DNA of 41,289 nt from Tritrichomonas foetus (taxonomy: Eukaryota > Parabasalia > Tritrichomonadida > Tritrichomonadidae): NCBI GenBank assembly GCA_001839685.1, contig MLAK01000983.1, forward strand, positions 1-41,289, written 5' to 3'. Below the pieces are notes generated by a model. It had not been told where the DNA came from. It did no database searches and saw only the letters and a list, made by a program, of their open reading frames with translations. Each line of letters starts with the position of its first letter. Positions within the stretch are counted from its first letter, which is position 1. This document shows, one piece after another, positions 15,358 to 24,900 of the stretch. The position numbers and the translations under genes were made by a program.

Positions 15358-18300
15358 ATGTTTCTATTTTTTCTGACCCTGCTGAGTCACCCACCTTCGA
15401 TATATACATGCGAAAATATCAATAAAACCGGAAATATCGTCGCAGTATCAGTGCCAGAACAGTACTTTAATCAATTATCCGATTTGATTTTCAATTCTTC
15501 TTTCCAAGTGATTTTCACGTTTTATGATACAGCAGATTATATAATAACAATCGATTCATGTCCAGAGAACTTCAAAAAAATCAAAGAATTTTATCCATCA
15601 ATTGAAGATTTCGAAGTTCCTGAAAAACAGAAAAATCCGTTTTATTTTTTCACATTGTTTATTTTCACTTTATTTTTCTCAGTTTTGTTATTACAAATCT
15701 TAGACAAAATTGCATTTACAAAAACTTTACCTAGTGGAATGACACTCAAAATTTTAAAACGAAATAGTGATTCAATTCGTTCAGGATTTATGAATTTACC
15801 TTGTGTTGGTGATGAAATGCTAATGTATAATAAGTTAGTTGTTCCAATTTTCAATGATCGAGCTTTTTCAGTTGAATGGATAGATAGATGCAAAAAGGGT
15901 GTTGCAAAGTGTCCTGATTTTGTTGTACAAGGCCAATTAATTAGTGACGATAATAATAAAATCACGCCAATTAAAGTTACTTCTCATCAGCTGCTTGGCT
16001 CATTTCCTACACTTGAGTTCACTGTTCAAAATAAGAGAGTTTTAATTCGACCAAAATCAAATGTAACACCATTTGGTCATAATTCTTTTCATTTATGTTT
16101 TTATATGAATGTAACATCGGAAATAATCAGAAAATTATTATCAGCAAACGATAGAAACGGCATTAAAACGTTTGCTAATGATTATATTAATTTATTAGAT
16201 TTAACAGCTTTTGGACTTTTTGTTCAGTACAATAATTCCTTTGTTACTATTGAACTTTCTTGCAAAGATCAAGAATTGATTCCAAAAATTGAAAGTTATG
16301 TAAAAGAAATTGAAGTCTCTAAAATTGGTGAAATTAACGTAATTTGTACAAATTTTGGTGGTTATCGATATGAAGCAACTAAACTTGATTTTGGTGGTCT
16401 ATTATTTACAACACTTCTAATTCGAAAATCATCATTATATGTTTTACGAAGCTCCGAAAGATTTTCATTTCAGGTAGCTGCAGTAATTCTACCAACATTT
16501 TATTTGACTTACAATGGAAATTTCACTGAAAATCAAATCAAAAGATTTGATAAGATCTGCTCACAATTTGATGATATTGCATTCCATGCTGAAAATACTG
16601 ATATTGGCACTATCAATGGATCAAGTGGTTTTAAATTAATTGGACAATTTGAGAATTCCATTCGATTAAGAGATAAAATAGATTTATTAGACAATAAAAA
16701 GAAGCCAATTTTATCTGAAATGAATTTGGATTTAAATGTTACAAAGAAAATTGAATTTTCATCTTCAGATGCTTTCGATTTAGATGAGGGTGATCGAGCT
16801 CCAAGTTTATCTAATATTTCGGGTTCATCAAAATCCAATAATACCTGTTTCACACCTTTACCATCTAACAAAGCAAATACTGATCATTTTGTTACTTCTT
16901 CGAGATTATCAAGATTATCGCTATTATCAAATGCGTCAAATTATAGCACATCTAATTCAAATATCACACAATTTTCTCATTCAGTTTCCAGTTTAGCAAA
17001 TCCACCAAATTCTTTCAGTTCGTCAAATTTGGCAAGTTCCGGAAATATACCTGGTTCTACAAATGATTCAAATTCGTTGAATTTAAAGATAAACGCACCA
17101 AATTCACCAAATAATATTCGAACAGTAGGACCTTCAACACCACAACGGGTTGGTTCATTTCCTAAAAAGTTTGTTGTTCTTCATAGAAAAAGAAATACAA
17201 ATCAAAATTATGATGTTATTAAAATTAAACGTCGAGAAAGAGGAAGTGAAATGGAGATCACTTCTTATTTCGGAACAAGTCGCCCAGAGAGTCACGAACT
17301 TTCTTTATTTTATGATCAAATTGCCTTTTATGATAAAGAATATAAATTGATTCATAATAATTCAGTATTAAGTGATATTGATATTCCTGATAACAATTTA
17401 TTGAATGTTCTTGAAGAAACATCTTTCAAACGTCATAAAAAGGGATTAATTAAACTCGTAACAAAAGATAAATCAGAAAAAACATTTATTTTTTCCAATT
17501 TTGATGCAAATGAAGATGAATTTTATGGAGGATGTATTGTTGAAGTAAGAAATCAAGATATTGGCGTATATTTGAATATCGATTCCCCAGTAATTGTTTT
17601 AATTGCTGATTCATTGAGTGGTGATACTGTTTGGTCAATGTCTGAAAATGCAAGTGATTTAAGTATTTCATCAATTGCTGCAATGTGTCATCCAAATGAT
17701 CGTGCAACATTTGTTGAATCAATTGAACATATTAGAAATGTATTATCTATTCAATTAACCATTGATGTTCGAATTTTCAATCGTCGCAACGTGAACGATT
17801 ATGAATATTTCCGAGTATCAACTTATAGAAGGAATAGTAGGTACTTTACCTTGTCACTTGTTTCTATTCATGAGTTGAAACAAAGATTAGAAATCTTTAA
17901 AGAACTTGATGATTCAATAAGTACAGCAATGCGACTTGCCCATATTTCTGTTTGGCACTTCGAAGATACGAATTCGCCTATGAGGGTCTATACTTCACTT
18001 CCACCTCAGAATATTCAATTAAATATGAATTGGACAACATTAAAATATAATGTTTTAGGTGAAAATACAAGTGAAGATGTAATTGAAGTGTTTAAACGTG
18101 CACTTGAAAACAAGCAGTCATTTTCAATAGAAGTTCCACTCTTTTTCAATGATTTTCAATGGGTTTCACTTCGAGGTGTATCAAATGGAATTCCTGGACA
18201 ATTAATGGGGACAGCAACTGATATAACTCAGACAAAGAATGCTGAAGATGCTGTAAAATGCGAAAAAGAAAGAGCAGAAGAAGCAAATTCCGCAAAAATG

Positions 18301-19854
18301 AGATTTTTAGCTAATATGTCTCATGAAATCAGAAATCCTTTAAGTGGGATGAGCGGATTATTAGAACTTTTATTTAAAACAGAATTATCTGCTGAACAAT
18401 TATCATTACTTGAATGTGCAAAAACATCATTTCTTCGTCTTCTTGAACTCTTGAATGACACATTAGACTTGGCTAAAATTGAACAAGGAAAGATGCAAAT
18501 GACAAATGTTTCATTTTCACCGCTTGAAATCTTCTCAACACCGCTTTCAAAGGTTTATAAACTAGCTGAAAAGAAGAATTTGCCTTTTATTTGCCAAACA
18601 TCACCTGACCTTCCACTTATTGTTCGTGGTGATCCTCATTTTGTCACTCGAATTTTCTCAAACCTTGTTTCAAATGCTGTAAAATTCACTGATACTGGTT
18701 ATATTTTAATTCAAGTACTAAAAGGCGAAGAAGAGACCTTAATCATTAAAGTAAATGACACTGGAATTGGAATCTGTGCTGAAAACCAAGAAATCATCTT
18801 CGAAGCTTTCACACAAGGTGATGCATCAATTCGAAGACCCTATGGTGGAATTGGTGTTGGTTTAACATTGATAAAGAAGATGGTTGAAATGATGAAAGGC
18901 TCCATCAAACTTGAAAGTAAAGTTGGTGAAGGTTCAAGATTCACAGTAACCATTCCACTTCAGTTTGAATATGTTCCATTCGTTCCGAGAACATTAACCG
19001 AGAAACATTATGAATTACTTCTGCTTTATAATCGACAATATGTAATTAATTCATTAGGTCCACATTGTGAATTCTATGGAATTAAATTAATTATTGATCC
19101 AAACGAAGTAACAGAAAATTTACTTGCTGTTTGTCTCATTAATGAAGAAAGCCAGATTAAAACAGCCAAAGAAATTAAAAAGAAGCATGAATTGGGAAAT
19201 AGTCAAATTTATTGTTCTTTAGCAATATTTTTGTCTCCACATGAAACTTTGTCAAATGATGATGAAAGTAGTTTTGACTTCATTTTCATGAGACCATTAA
19301 TGCTTCCAATAATGCCGAAATTCTTCAGAAATCTCATCTGGGGCTCATTAAATAAAAAGAAATCTAATGATAATAATTCGAAAAATGAAGACGAAAAAGA
19401 ACTTAAGAATCGTCATATTAAAAACATATATGGAAATTATGGAAAGTTTGCAAATAAAAAGGGAAGATCAGATCTTTCAGGTATTCGTGTCATTGCTGCT
19501 GATGATAATCAAGCAAATAGACTCATTCTGTCTAAAATTTTTCAGAGAAACAATGCAAAATATTGTATTGTTGAAAATGGTGCAGAAGTCATCGAACACC
19601 TCAAGAGTGAGGAATATGATGTGGTCATCCTTGATCAACATATGCCCATTATGGATGGTCCAACATGTGCCCAAGAAATACGGAAGAGTGAGTTTAGATA
19701 CTCTCGAATTCCAATAATTGCAATGACTGGCTCAGTAATGAAGGAAGATGAAGAACTTTGTATTGAATCTGGAATGAATCTTTTCCTTACAAAACCGGTT
19801 TCTATTAAAGCAACCGTTGAAGCAGTTTTATCACTTGTTGATAATCGATTTTGA
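15358..19854 (+). CDS. Membrane hybrid sensor histidine kinase with receiver domain
   Basis: A 1498-residue protein. ATG 15358 opens a signal peptide (MFLFFLTLLS). A short lumenal/external part of about 75 residues and one transmembrane helix (about 94-116) follow. A long cytoplasmic region of unknown fold then contains a Ser/Asn-rich low-complexity stretch (about 470-600). Two PAS-like regions precede the kinase (about 730-970; the second ends GQLMGTATDITQTK, a PAC-like end). HisKA has the phospho-acceptor His989 (NMSHEIRNPLSG). The HATPase has N box NLVSNAVKF, G1 NDTGIGI and G2 GGIGVGLTL. A C-terminal receiver has the acidic pair ADDN, phospho-acceptor Asp1426 (VILDQHMPIMDG), the AMTGS Thr and the LTKP Lys. 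All residues needed for an internal phosphorelay are present, but no Hpt protein is in the window. The phosphorelay cascade beyond it is unknown. Confidence 0.93.
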   Translation: MFLFFLTLLSHPPSIYTCENINKTGNIVAVSVPEQYFNQLSDLIFNSSFQVIFTFYDTADYIITIDSCPENFKKIKEFYPSIEDFEVPEKQKNPFYFFTLFIFTLFFSVLLLQILDKIAFTKTLPSGMTLKILKRNSDSIRSGFMNLPCVGDEMLMYNKLVVPIFNDRAFSVEWIDRCKKGVAKCPDFVVQGQLISDDNNKITPIKVTSHQLLGSFPTLEFTVQNKRVLIRPKSNVTPFGHNSFHLCFYMNVTSEIIRKLLSANDRNGIKTFANDYINLLDLTAFGLFVQYNNSFVTIELSCKDQELIPKIESYVKEIEVSKIGEINVICTNFGGYRYEATKLDFGGLLFTTLLIRKSSLYVLRSSERFSFQVAAVILPTFYLTYNGNFTENQIKRFDKICSQFDDIAFHAENTDIGTINGSSGFKLIGQFENSIRLRDKIDLLDNKKKPILSEMNLDLNVTKKIEFSSSDAFDLDEGDRAPSLSNISGSSKSNNTCFTPLPSNKANTDHFVTSSRLSRLSLLSNASNYSTSNSNITQFSHSVSSLANPPNSFSSSNLASSGNIPGSTNDSNSLNLKINAPNSPNNIRTVGPSTPQRVGSFPKKFVVLHRKRNTNQNYDVIKIKRRERGSEMEITSYFGTSRPESHELSLFYDQIAFYDKEYKLIHNNSVLSDIDIPDNNLLNVLEETSFKRHKKGLIKLVTKDKSEKTFIFSNFDANEDEFYGGCIVEVRNQDIGVYLNIDSPVIVLIADSLSGDTVWSMSENASDLSISSIAAMCHPNDRATFVESIEHIRNVLSIQLTIDVRIFNRRNVNDYEYFRVSTYRRNSRYFTLSLVSIHELKQRLEIFKELDDSISTAMRLAHISVWHFEDTNSPMRVYTSLPPQNIQLNMNWTTLKYNVLGENTSEDVIEVFKRALENKQSFSIEVPLFFNDFQWVSLRGVSNGIPGQLMGTATDITQTKNAEDAVKCEKERAEEANSAKMRFLANMSHEIRNPLSGMSGLLELLFKTELSAEQLSLLECAKTSFLRLLELLNDTLDLAKIEQGKMQMTNVSFSPLEIFSTPLSKVYKLAEKKNLPFICQTSPDLPLIVRGDPHFVTRIFSNLVSNAVKFTDTGYILIQVLKGEEETLIIKVNDTGIGICAENQEIIFEAFTQGDASIRRPYGGIGVGLTLIKKMVEMMKGSIKLESKVGEGSRFTVTIPLQFEYVPFVPRTLTEKHYELLLLYNRQYVINSLGPHCEFYGIKLIIDPNEVTENLLAVCLINEESQIKTAKEIKKKHELGNSQIYCSLAIFLSPHETLSNDDESSFDFIFMRPLMLPIMPKFFRNLIWGSLNKKKSNDNNSKNEDEKELKNRHIKNIYGNYGKFANKKGRSDLSGIRVIAADDNQANRLILSKIFQRNNAKYCIVENGAEVIEHLKSEEYDVVILDQHMPIMDGPTCAQEIRKSEFRYSRIPIIAMTGSVMKEDEELCIESGMNLFLTKPVSIKATVEAVLSLVDNRF

Positions 19855-20174
19855 AACGCTTTTTAACAATTGTATGAAATTAATAAAATATTATTGTGGT
19901 CAATTCTTTCAATACTATCAAAAATATTTGTAATATGATAATGTTATTCACTCTACTCTTAATGAACATATTTATTTTAGGGAAAGGTTGAGAAATTTAT
20001 CAATTTTTAAGTAAAAATGTTCATTGAAAGATATTTCGAAATGAAATAATACAAATACCCCAAGAGATTAAGTAAAATAATGAATTCACACTCAGCGACG
20101 TGATAGCATTTTCACCAAAATGAACAAATGACATAATGTGACATTGTAATGTTAATTGAAAAAATCCGCATAGG

Positions 20175-20190
20175 CTCACAAAATTGTGAG
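20175..20190. repeat. Palindrome CTCACAA-AA-TTGTGAG
   Basis: Perfect 7-bp arms around two bases, about 440 bp upstream of the Mo25 ATG. Confidence 0.6.
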
Positions 20191-20390
20191 TGACTGGTAA
20201 CTTTCCAAAATTTTGTTCGAAAAATCATGATCTTATCTTACCTCATAGTTTTTCTAGATGTCCCGATCTCTTCATTTCTTTCGTTGAATCACTTTCAAAA
20301 GCCAATAAATTCATGAAATTGACCCATAATTTACAAAAGTTCAGAAATTAACTAGAAAGAAAGTGGTATTTGAGAAGTTAGGCTCACAAC

Positions 20391-20406
20391 AATTCCCTAG
20401 GGAATT
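20391..20406. repeat. 16-bp palindrome AATTCCCTAGGGAATT
   Basis: Perfect palindrome about 220 bp upstream of the Mo25 ATG. It is GC-rich at the centre, unlike its surroundings. Confidence 0.65.
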
Positions 20407-20627
20407 ATTGAAAAAGTTTTTACAAGATCATCTTTCAAATAAAAAGTGCTCGAAATAGTATAATTCAAAAGATCAAGAAAGAAACAATCTCTTCTGAAAA
20501 AAAATGAATTGAGAGAAAAAAGATAAATATTTTGAATTGTATAAAATTGAATCAAATTGAAAAATGTGAAATTGTATTGAATTTTATATAAAAAAAGACT
20601 AAAACCAAAAGTTATTTCGACTCAGTC

Positions 20628-21593
20628 ATGGAAAATCGAATCGAAAGATCAGTGCGTAGAGACATCACAAACAAATTAATTCGTGCTCTGGCAATGTTCA
20701 TTCCCGGACGGAGTGATGAAAGCCTATTAACCATATTATCGAATTTGAACCTGTGGATGGCAGATGAGAACGAAAAGGACGAGGTTCTAGCAAAATTAAA
20801 CGCTCAGATATTCAATACTCCAGGCAAAGATATTCCAAAATTACTAATAGATCTTTTTCCATTTTTCAATAATTTAATTCTCAACGAAATCGCAGTTTTA
20901 TTCGTGACAACGCTCGAAAAATTCCCAGAAGATTCATTGCCGTCATATATAATGAACCACCGCGAACTTGTTGGCACTTTATATTCCTATATCGAAAAAC
21001 CATATTTATCAAACACTTCGCAGACAATTTTCAGACATTGCATCATCAACAGTGAAACCTTTACCAGATTCGTCTACACAAAAGGGTTCTTTTCTTCTTT
21101 TATCGAATTCTTGACCGGCGATAATCTTGAGCAGCTGATTACGGCCTTTGCAACGTACGATGCCATTTTGAATTCACATCCAGACATTTCGGCCGATTAT
21201 TGTACGCGTAATTGGTCGTTTGTTCAGCTTCAATTTAAGCAAATTATGACATCACCGAATTATCCAGTTCAACTCACTTTTTTGCCGATTTTAGTCAAAT
21301 TTCTGACATTGGAGCCTTGCCTTTATTGCCTGTACTGCTATCTTGAGGATTTGGAAAACCTGAAGTTTGTTTTTTATCTCCTCGATGGGTCTTCTAAAAA
21401 AGTTCAGACGCAGGCATACAATTTACTGAAACTTTTTGTTGTAAATCCCAAGAAAACAAAGACAATAAAAGAAACAATTGCTAGCAATAAAAAGAAATTG
21501 GCAAGGATCATTCGAAAAGTGCAAATGGACGATGATGCACCGGAATTTGAAGAGGAAAGGCAAGAAGTTATCATGTTGATAGAAAACATGTGA
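20628..21593 (+). CDS. Mo25/CAB39-like scaffold protein
   Basis: A 321-residue all-helical protein, near the usual 340 of Mo25. Mo25 binds STRAD and stabilises active LKB1, and also activates germinal-centre (STE20) kinases controlling polarity and division. The match is best in the C-terminal half: a DAFATF-like AFATYDAIL region, SPNYPVQLTFLPILVKFL, then ENLKFVFYLLDGSSKKVQ with AYNLLKLFVVNPKKT and a final acidic FEEERQEVIMLIENM. These align with the SENYVTKRQ, ENLKLMM, FKVFVANPNKT and FNDEK blocks of animal Mo25. The N-terminus is more divergent. No introns, signal peptide or membrane helices. LKB1 or STE20 partners are not in the window. Confidence 0.87.
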   Translation: MENRIERSVRRDITNKLIRALAMFIPGRSDESLLTILSNLNLWMADENEKDEVLAKLNAQIFNTPGKDIPKLLIDLFPFFNNLILNEIAVLFVTTLEKFPEDSLPSYIMNHRELVGTLYSYIEKPYLSNTSQTIFRHCIINSETFTRFVYTKGFFSSFIEFLTGDNLEQLITAFATYDAILNSHPDISADYCTRNWSFVQLQFKQIMTSPNYPVQLTFLPILVKFLTLEPCLYCLYCYLEDLENLKFVFYLLDGSSKKVQTQAYNLLKLFVVNPKKTKTIKETIASNKKKLARIIRKVQMDDDAPEFEEERQEVIMLIENM

Positions 21594-21904
21594 ATATTAT
21601 TTGTTTATTTGAATATTTTAGAAAGATTTTTAATAAATATGTGACTAGAAAGAGATTTGACTTGTTTACATTCATTTTCTGGATTTTGTTATGATAGATC
21701 TTGAATTTTCGAAAGAGAAGTGATGGAATGAACTCATGCAATAGATTGAATAACTGATGATATCACAGAAGTTGAATTTTACTATAAGTAATTTTATTTT
21801 TACACAACTTTATTTAGAATTTATTGAGTCAAAAGTCTTGGGATAGAAGATTTAATCTGTTGGAAAGAATAAAAATAACTGACTTGGGCGTGAAGGTGAA
21901 GTAA
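21594..21904. other. Intergenic after Mo25
   Basis: AT-rich, no gene seen. A 65-codon minus-strand ORF (21821-22018) overlaps the kinase relic on the other strand and has no features. Confidence 0.45.
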
Positions 21905-22438
21905 ACCTTGTTCATATTTCAAAAGGAGATTCCCACCATGTCCCTCTTTGCAAAGATTGATCTGTCTTTGTTTGGTGATCGAATAATTAAGGATGTCCTG
22001 GTTTTCCAAATAGTTCATCGATATTTAAAGACAGAAAGTATTTTATTAGATTAAGAAAAACATTTTAAAATTTGTGATTTTGATATTTCAACATTATCTA
22101 CAGATCATGTACATACAAATAATATAGGTACATCAGCTTATATGTCACCAGAACAACACAACAATGATCCCAATTATAAAGATAAAGTTGATGTGTATTC
22201 ATTTGCATGCATTTTATTATTTATTTTAACCAAAGGACAACATTTTCACTTTCTACTTATTGATGTGATTCAAGGAACAAATCTTTGAATACCAACATAA
22301 ATCAATTTATTTTATGAAACAGTCATTCTATCATGTTTATCAGTTAACCAAATTGATGATTCAGCATTTCAGAGCTTTTTGAAACACTCATACTTAGTAA
22401 TCACACTTAGTAAATGCAAAAGGGGAAATCACAGATAA
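21905..22438 (+). pseudogene. TKL-like protein kinase relic
   Basis: One reading frame carries the C-lobe of a kinase with several stops. From 22013 it reads VHRYLKTESILLD, stop (TAA 22052-22054), EKHFKICDFDISTL. GTSAYMSPEQ, YKDKVDVYSFACILLFILTKG and IDVIQGTNL follow, then two more stops (TGA 22286, TAA 22298) and a degenerate end through ETVILSCLSVNQ. This corresponds to HRDLK, ILLD, KICDFG, GT-x-x-YM-x-PE and DVYSFG of tyrosine-kinase-like kinases. The catalytic Asp is Tyr (HRY), DFG is DFD, and no N-lobe is found. About 35 codons upstream (from 21905) are open and could be remnants of helices D and E. The frame itself has not shifted over 420 bases, so the stops are point mutations. It is a non-functional gene. 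Confidence 0.75.
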
Positions 22439-22628
22439 CATTGAAAAAAATAATATTTCATGACTCCCAAAAGAAAGGGTATCCGAAGTTCTGATTCAGA
22501 ACCAAAAACCTAGAGATTGAATATCGTTTATTATCTTAATGCTTTGATATAAAACATAAAAAAAAAAAAGCATTTTTTTTTCCTTTCCAATTTTATTAAA
22601 CAATACAAACAAAAACTATGATCTATAA

Positions 22629-24575
22629 TTATGTGTTTGAGTGCTCGTTAGCAATATCAATGAGTAGTCTATCTGTATCTTCGTTATCATCTAGTAGATT
22701 AACTGGAATAATGTTAACATTTCGTTCTTTATTTATAATAACATCTTCCCAAATTTCAGGTTTTTCAAGAATCTTTACAAATTCTCCTGCTCTTTGTTGA
22801 ATTTCAGTGTGACTATTCGATAGTAAAACATGAAAGAAATTCTTTATTTTATTCATTTCTATCATTTTATTAAAGTAAATAGATATTTTTAAAATCGCCA
22901 TCATTATATAACATTTTGATTCCACACCAATTTCATCTGATAACCCAGTTTCCATCATTTTGCTTATTAGATCATTAAAATCAAAATCAGTCCATTTATA
23001 ATCATCTGGAATGTATTCACCCATAACCCATGAAGAAAGCTTAACAAGAGTTTCATTATTTGTACATCCATAAAATGTGTTAATTAATAAATTTATAGCA
23101 TGCTTTCGGATCTCAATGTTATTTTGAATGAGAAGACAGAATGAAACTATTATTTCATTTTCAACAAAATCTCCATAATCTATAAACAAAATATGACTTG
23201 TTTCAAGACACCATAAAGGTGAGGGAGAAAATTTCATAATAGATTGAAATAATTTATATATGATCTCAGAGCGAAATTCAGAATCAATGTTTCGAATGTT
23301 CGACATAATAATTTTCACTAAGTTTTCTATGTTCGATTTATCAATGAATGCGCACAAAACATCAAGGGCACGAATTCGAATTGTTTCATCTTTACTATTC
23401 AAACAATCAATGATGGAATGAGTGAATCTTTGCAAGATTGAGGATTCTTTCGAAGAACGTCCAATTATTTCTTTCCCATGATACAAAACTTTGGAAAATG
23501 ATATCAATATCAAATAAACAATATTATTCTGATGATTTACATCATTTATATTGTCACAACTCAATTTAAAATGTATATTATTTTGATTAGAACTGTCAAT
23601 TTGATTTAGTTGACGATTAGAATAAGCTTTTATAATGTCAAAAAGACGTCCAATTTGGTTTATAACTAAAAGATGTAAAGATTTTCGATTTGAAATTTTT
23701 CGGATTGTTAAAAAAGCTTCATATAAAATTGAAGAGCCTGATTTTTTTAACGGATCAATTGAAGTAATGATTTTGGTAAATAAATCATCTAAAGACTCGT
23801 CACTTTTTTGATTTAATTCTCTTAATAATTTCAAAATTTTGATAATTAAAAAAGGATCATTAAATTGCCCAAAATGAAATTCCTGGGTTGGTCTTGCTTC
23901 AAATAAAGCTTTTAATAAATTAGTTAACTGGACACGAAAACTATTTGACGATTTTATATAATCAGGGTCAATTTTTAGCATTTCACTGGCAATTAGAAGA
24001 CCAGCCATAACTGTTGAATGCGATTGTGATGTAAAAAGTTGAAAAAATCCATTTCGAAATGATTCGATATATTGTGGAGCTTTTTTGATGATTCTAAGAG
24101 CAGCCATACCTGCTGATTTTTTAACTGAATGATCCTTGGAATTTAATAAACGTTTCACTTCATAAAATACGGTATCAAAAATCCCGAGGGTTCCAAAATT
24201 AGCAACAAAAGTTAATGCTAAAGTTTGAAGAAGTTTATTGGATGATTGAAGATCTTTTAAAATAGTTGAAGCTGATAGAATTAATAGTTCATTGTTTTGG
24301 TCAACTAATAAACTCATTCCTAAATATCCAACACGTTTTACAGAAAAACTATTATTACTCATTAATTTGAGTGCTTCTAATCCTCCCCATGTTGTATCAA
24401 AACAATAATTTGAAAGAAATATTAACTTTAAAATATTTATTTTTTGTTTTGTTGGATCCGGGAAATTACTCTTTATATCTCGCCGAATCATGGCAAGCTC
24501 TTCTGAGATAATTTGATTTTCATTATCATGAGTTCTTGCACAATATAGCCTATCAAGAAAATCTGTAAGATTCAT
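22629..24575 (-). CDS. AP-complex large adaptin (gamma/alpha/epsilon type), ear-less
   Basis: A 648-residue helical-repeat protein. It matches the trunk of large adaptins, which with medium, small and beta subunits select cargo for coated vesicles at the trans-Golgi network, endosome or plasma membrane. Diagnostic stretches near the N-terminus: ISEELAMIRRDI, GGLEALKLMSNN, KRVGYLGMSLLVDQN, KDLQSSN and LALTFVANFG. Then come VKKSAGMAALRIIKKAP and a VMAGLLIASEML block, as in gamma-adaptin. HEAT-like helices run to about 610. The protein then ends in a short acidic tail (NLLDDNEDTDRLL), so the long hinge and the appendage (ear) of about 150-200 residues are missing. The ATG at 24575 was chosen over an upstream TTG. 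No TCA initiator is close by. AP-1 gamma is the best guess, but alpha or epsilon cannot be excluded. Confidence 0.82.
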   Translation of the reverse strand: MNLTDFLDRLYCARTHDNENQIISEELAMIRRDIKSNFPDPTKQKINILKLIFLSNYCFDTTWGGLEALKLMSNNSFSVKRVGYLGMSLLVDQNNELLILSASTILKDLQSSNKLLQTLALTFVANFGTLGIFDTVFYEVKRLLNSKDHSVKKSAGMAALRIIKKAPQYIESFRNGFFQLFTSQSHSTVMAGLLIASEMLKIDPDYIKSSNSFRVQLTNLLKALFEARPTQEFHFGQFNDPFLIIKILKLLRELNQKSDESLDDLFTKIITSIDPLKKSGSSILYEAFLTIRKISNRKSLHLLVINQIGRLFDIIKAYSNRQLNQIDSSNQNNIHFKLSCDNINDVNHQNNIVYLILISFSKVLYHGKEIIGRSSKESSILQRFTHSIIDCLNSKDETIRIRALDVLCAFIDKSNIENLVKIIMSNIRNIDSEFRSEIIYKLFQSIMKFSPSPLWCLETSHILFIDYGDFVENEIIVSFCLLIQNNIEIRKHAINLLINTFYGCTNNETLVKLSSWVMGEYIPDDYKWTDFDFNDLISKMMETGLSDEIGVESKCYIMMAILKISIYFNKMIEMNKIKNFFHVLLSNSHTEIQQRAGEFVKILEKPEIWEDVIINKERNVNIIPVNLLDDNEDTDRLLIDIANEHSNT

Positions 24576-24900
24576 CACATTCACCAAGCAAATGCAAAGA
24601 AGAACTTCACCAGACAATCATTCAAAAAGTTCACTTGACAATTATTCAAAAAGTCAAATGATCATCTTGATAACTTTTTATATATTTATTTGTTCAATTC
24701 AATCCAACCAATTAAACAGTGAATGAATTGTCATCGGACCATTTTGAGCATTCAAAAAGATAAACTTTTTAAATGACACAATTTGTTCGACTATTTAATC
24801 TTCACAAAAATTGAATGATAAAATCCTCATTTAACTTTTGAAATGAATGACAACACATCAACAAATTTTCCACTTCATTTTTTATTAAGAACAAAAAGAA
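24576..24900. other. Divergent promoter region, adaptin and MLF
   Basis: 325 bp between divergent starts. It contains repeated ATTCAAAAAGT strings (about 24619 and 24643). TCATT at 24875-24879 serves the MLF gene. Confidence 0.45.
24875..24879 (+). promoter_or_regulatory. Initiator-like TCATT before MLF
   Basis: TCATT lies 21 bases before the ATG at 24901, giving an inferred leader of about 24 nt. Confidence 0.4.

Larger units (their letters stand above)
19855..20627. other. Intergenic with two palindromes
   Basis: AT-rich, no gene. It holds CTCACAA-AA-TTGTGAG (20175-20190) and a 16-bp perfect palindrome (20391-20406) upstream of Mo25. TCAGT at 20622 is a weak initiator candidate. Confidence 0.5.

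Noticed and set aside
21821..22018. 65-codon minus-strand ORF
   Set aside because: Lies opposite the kinase relic and has no independent support.
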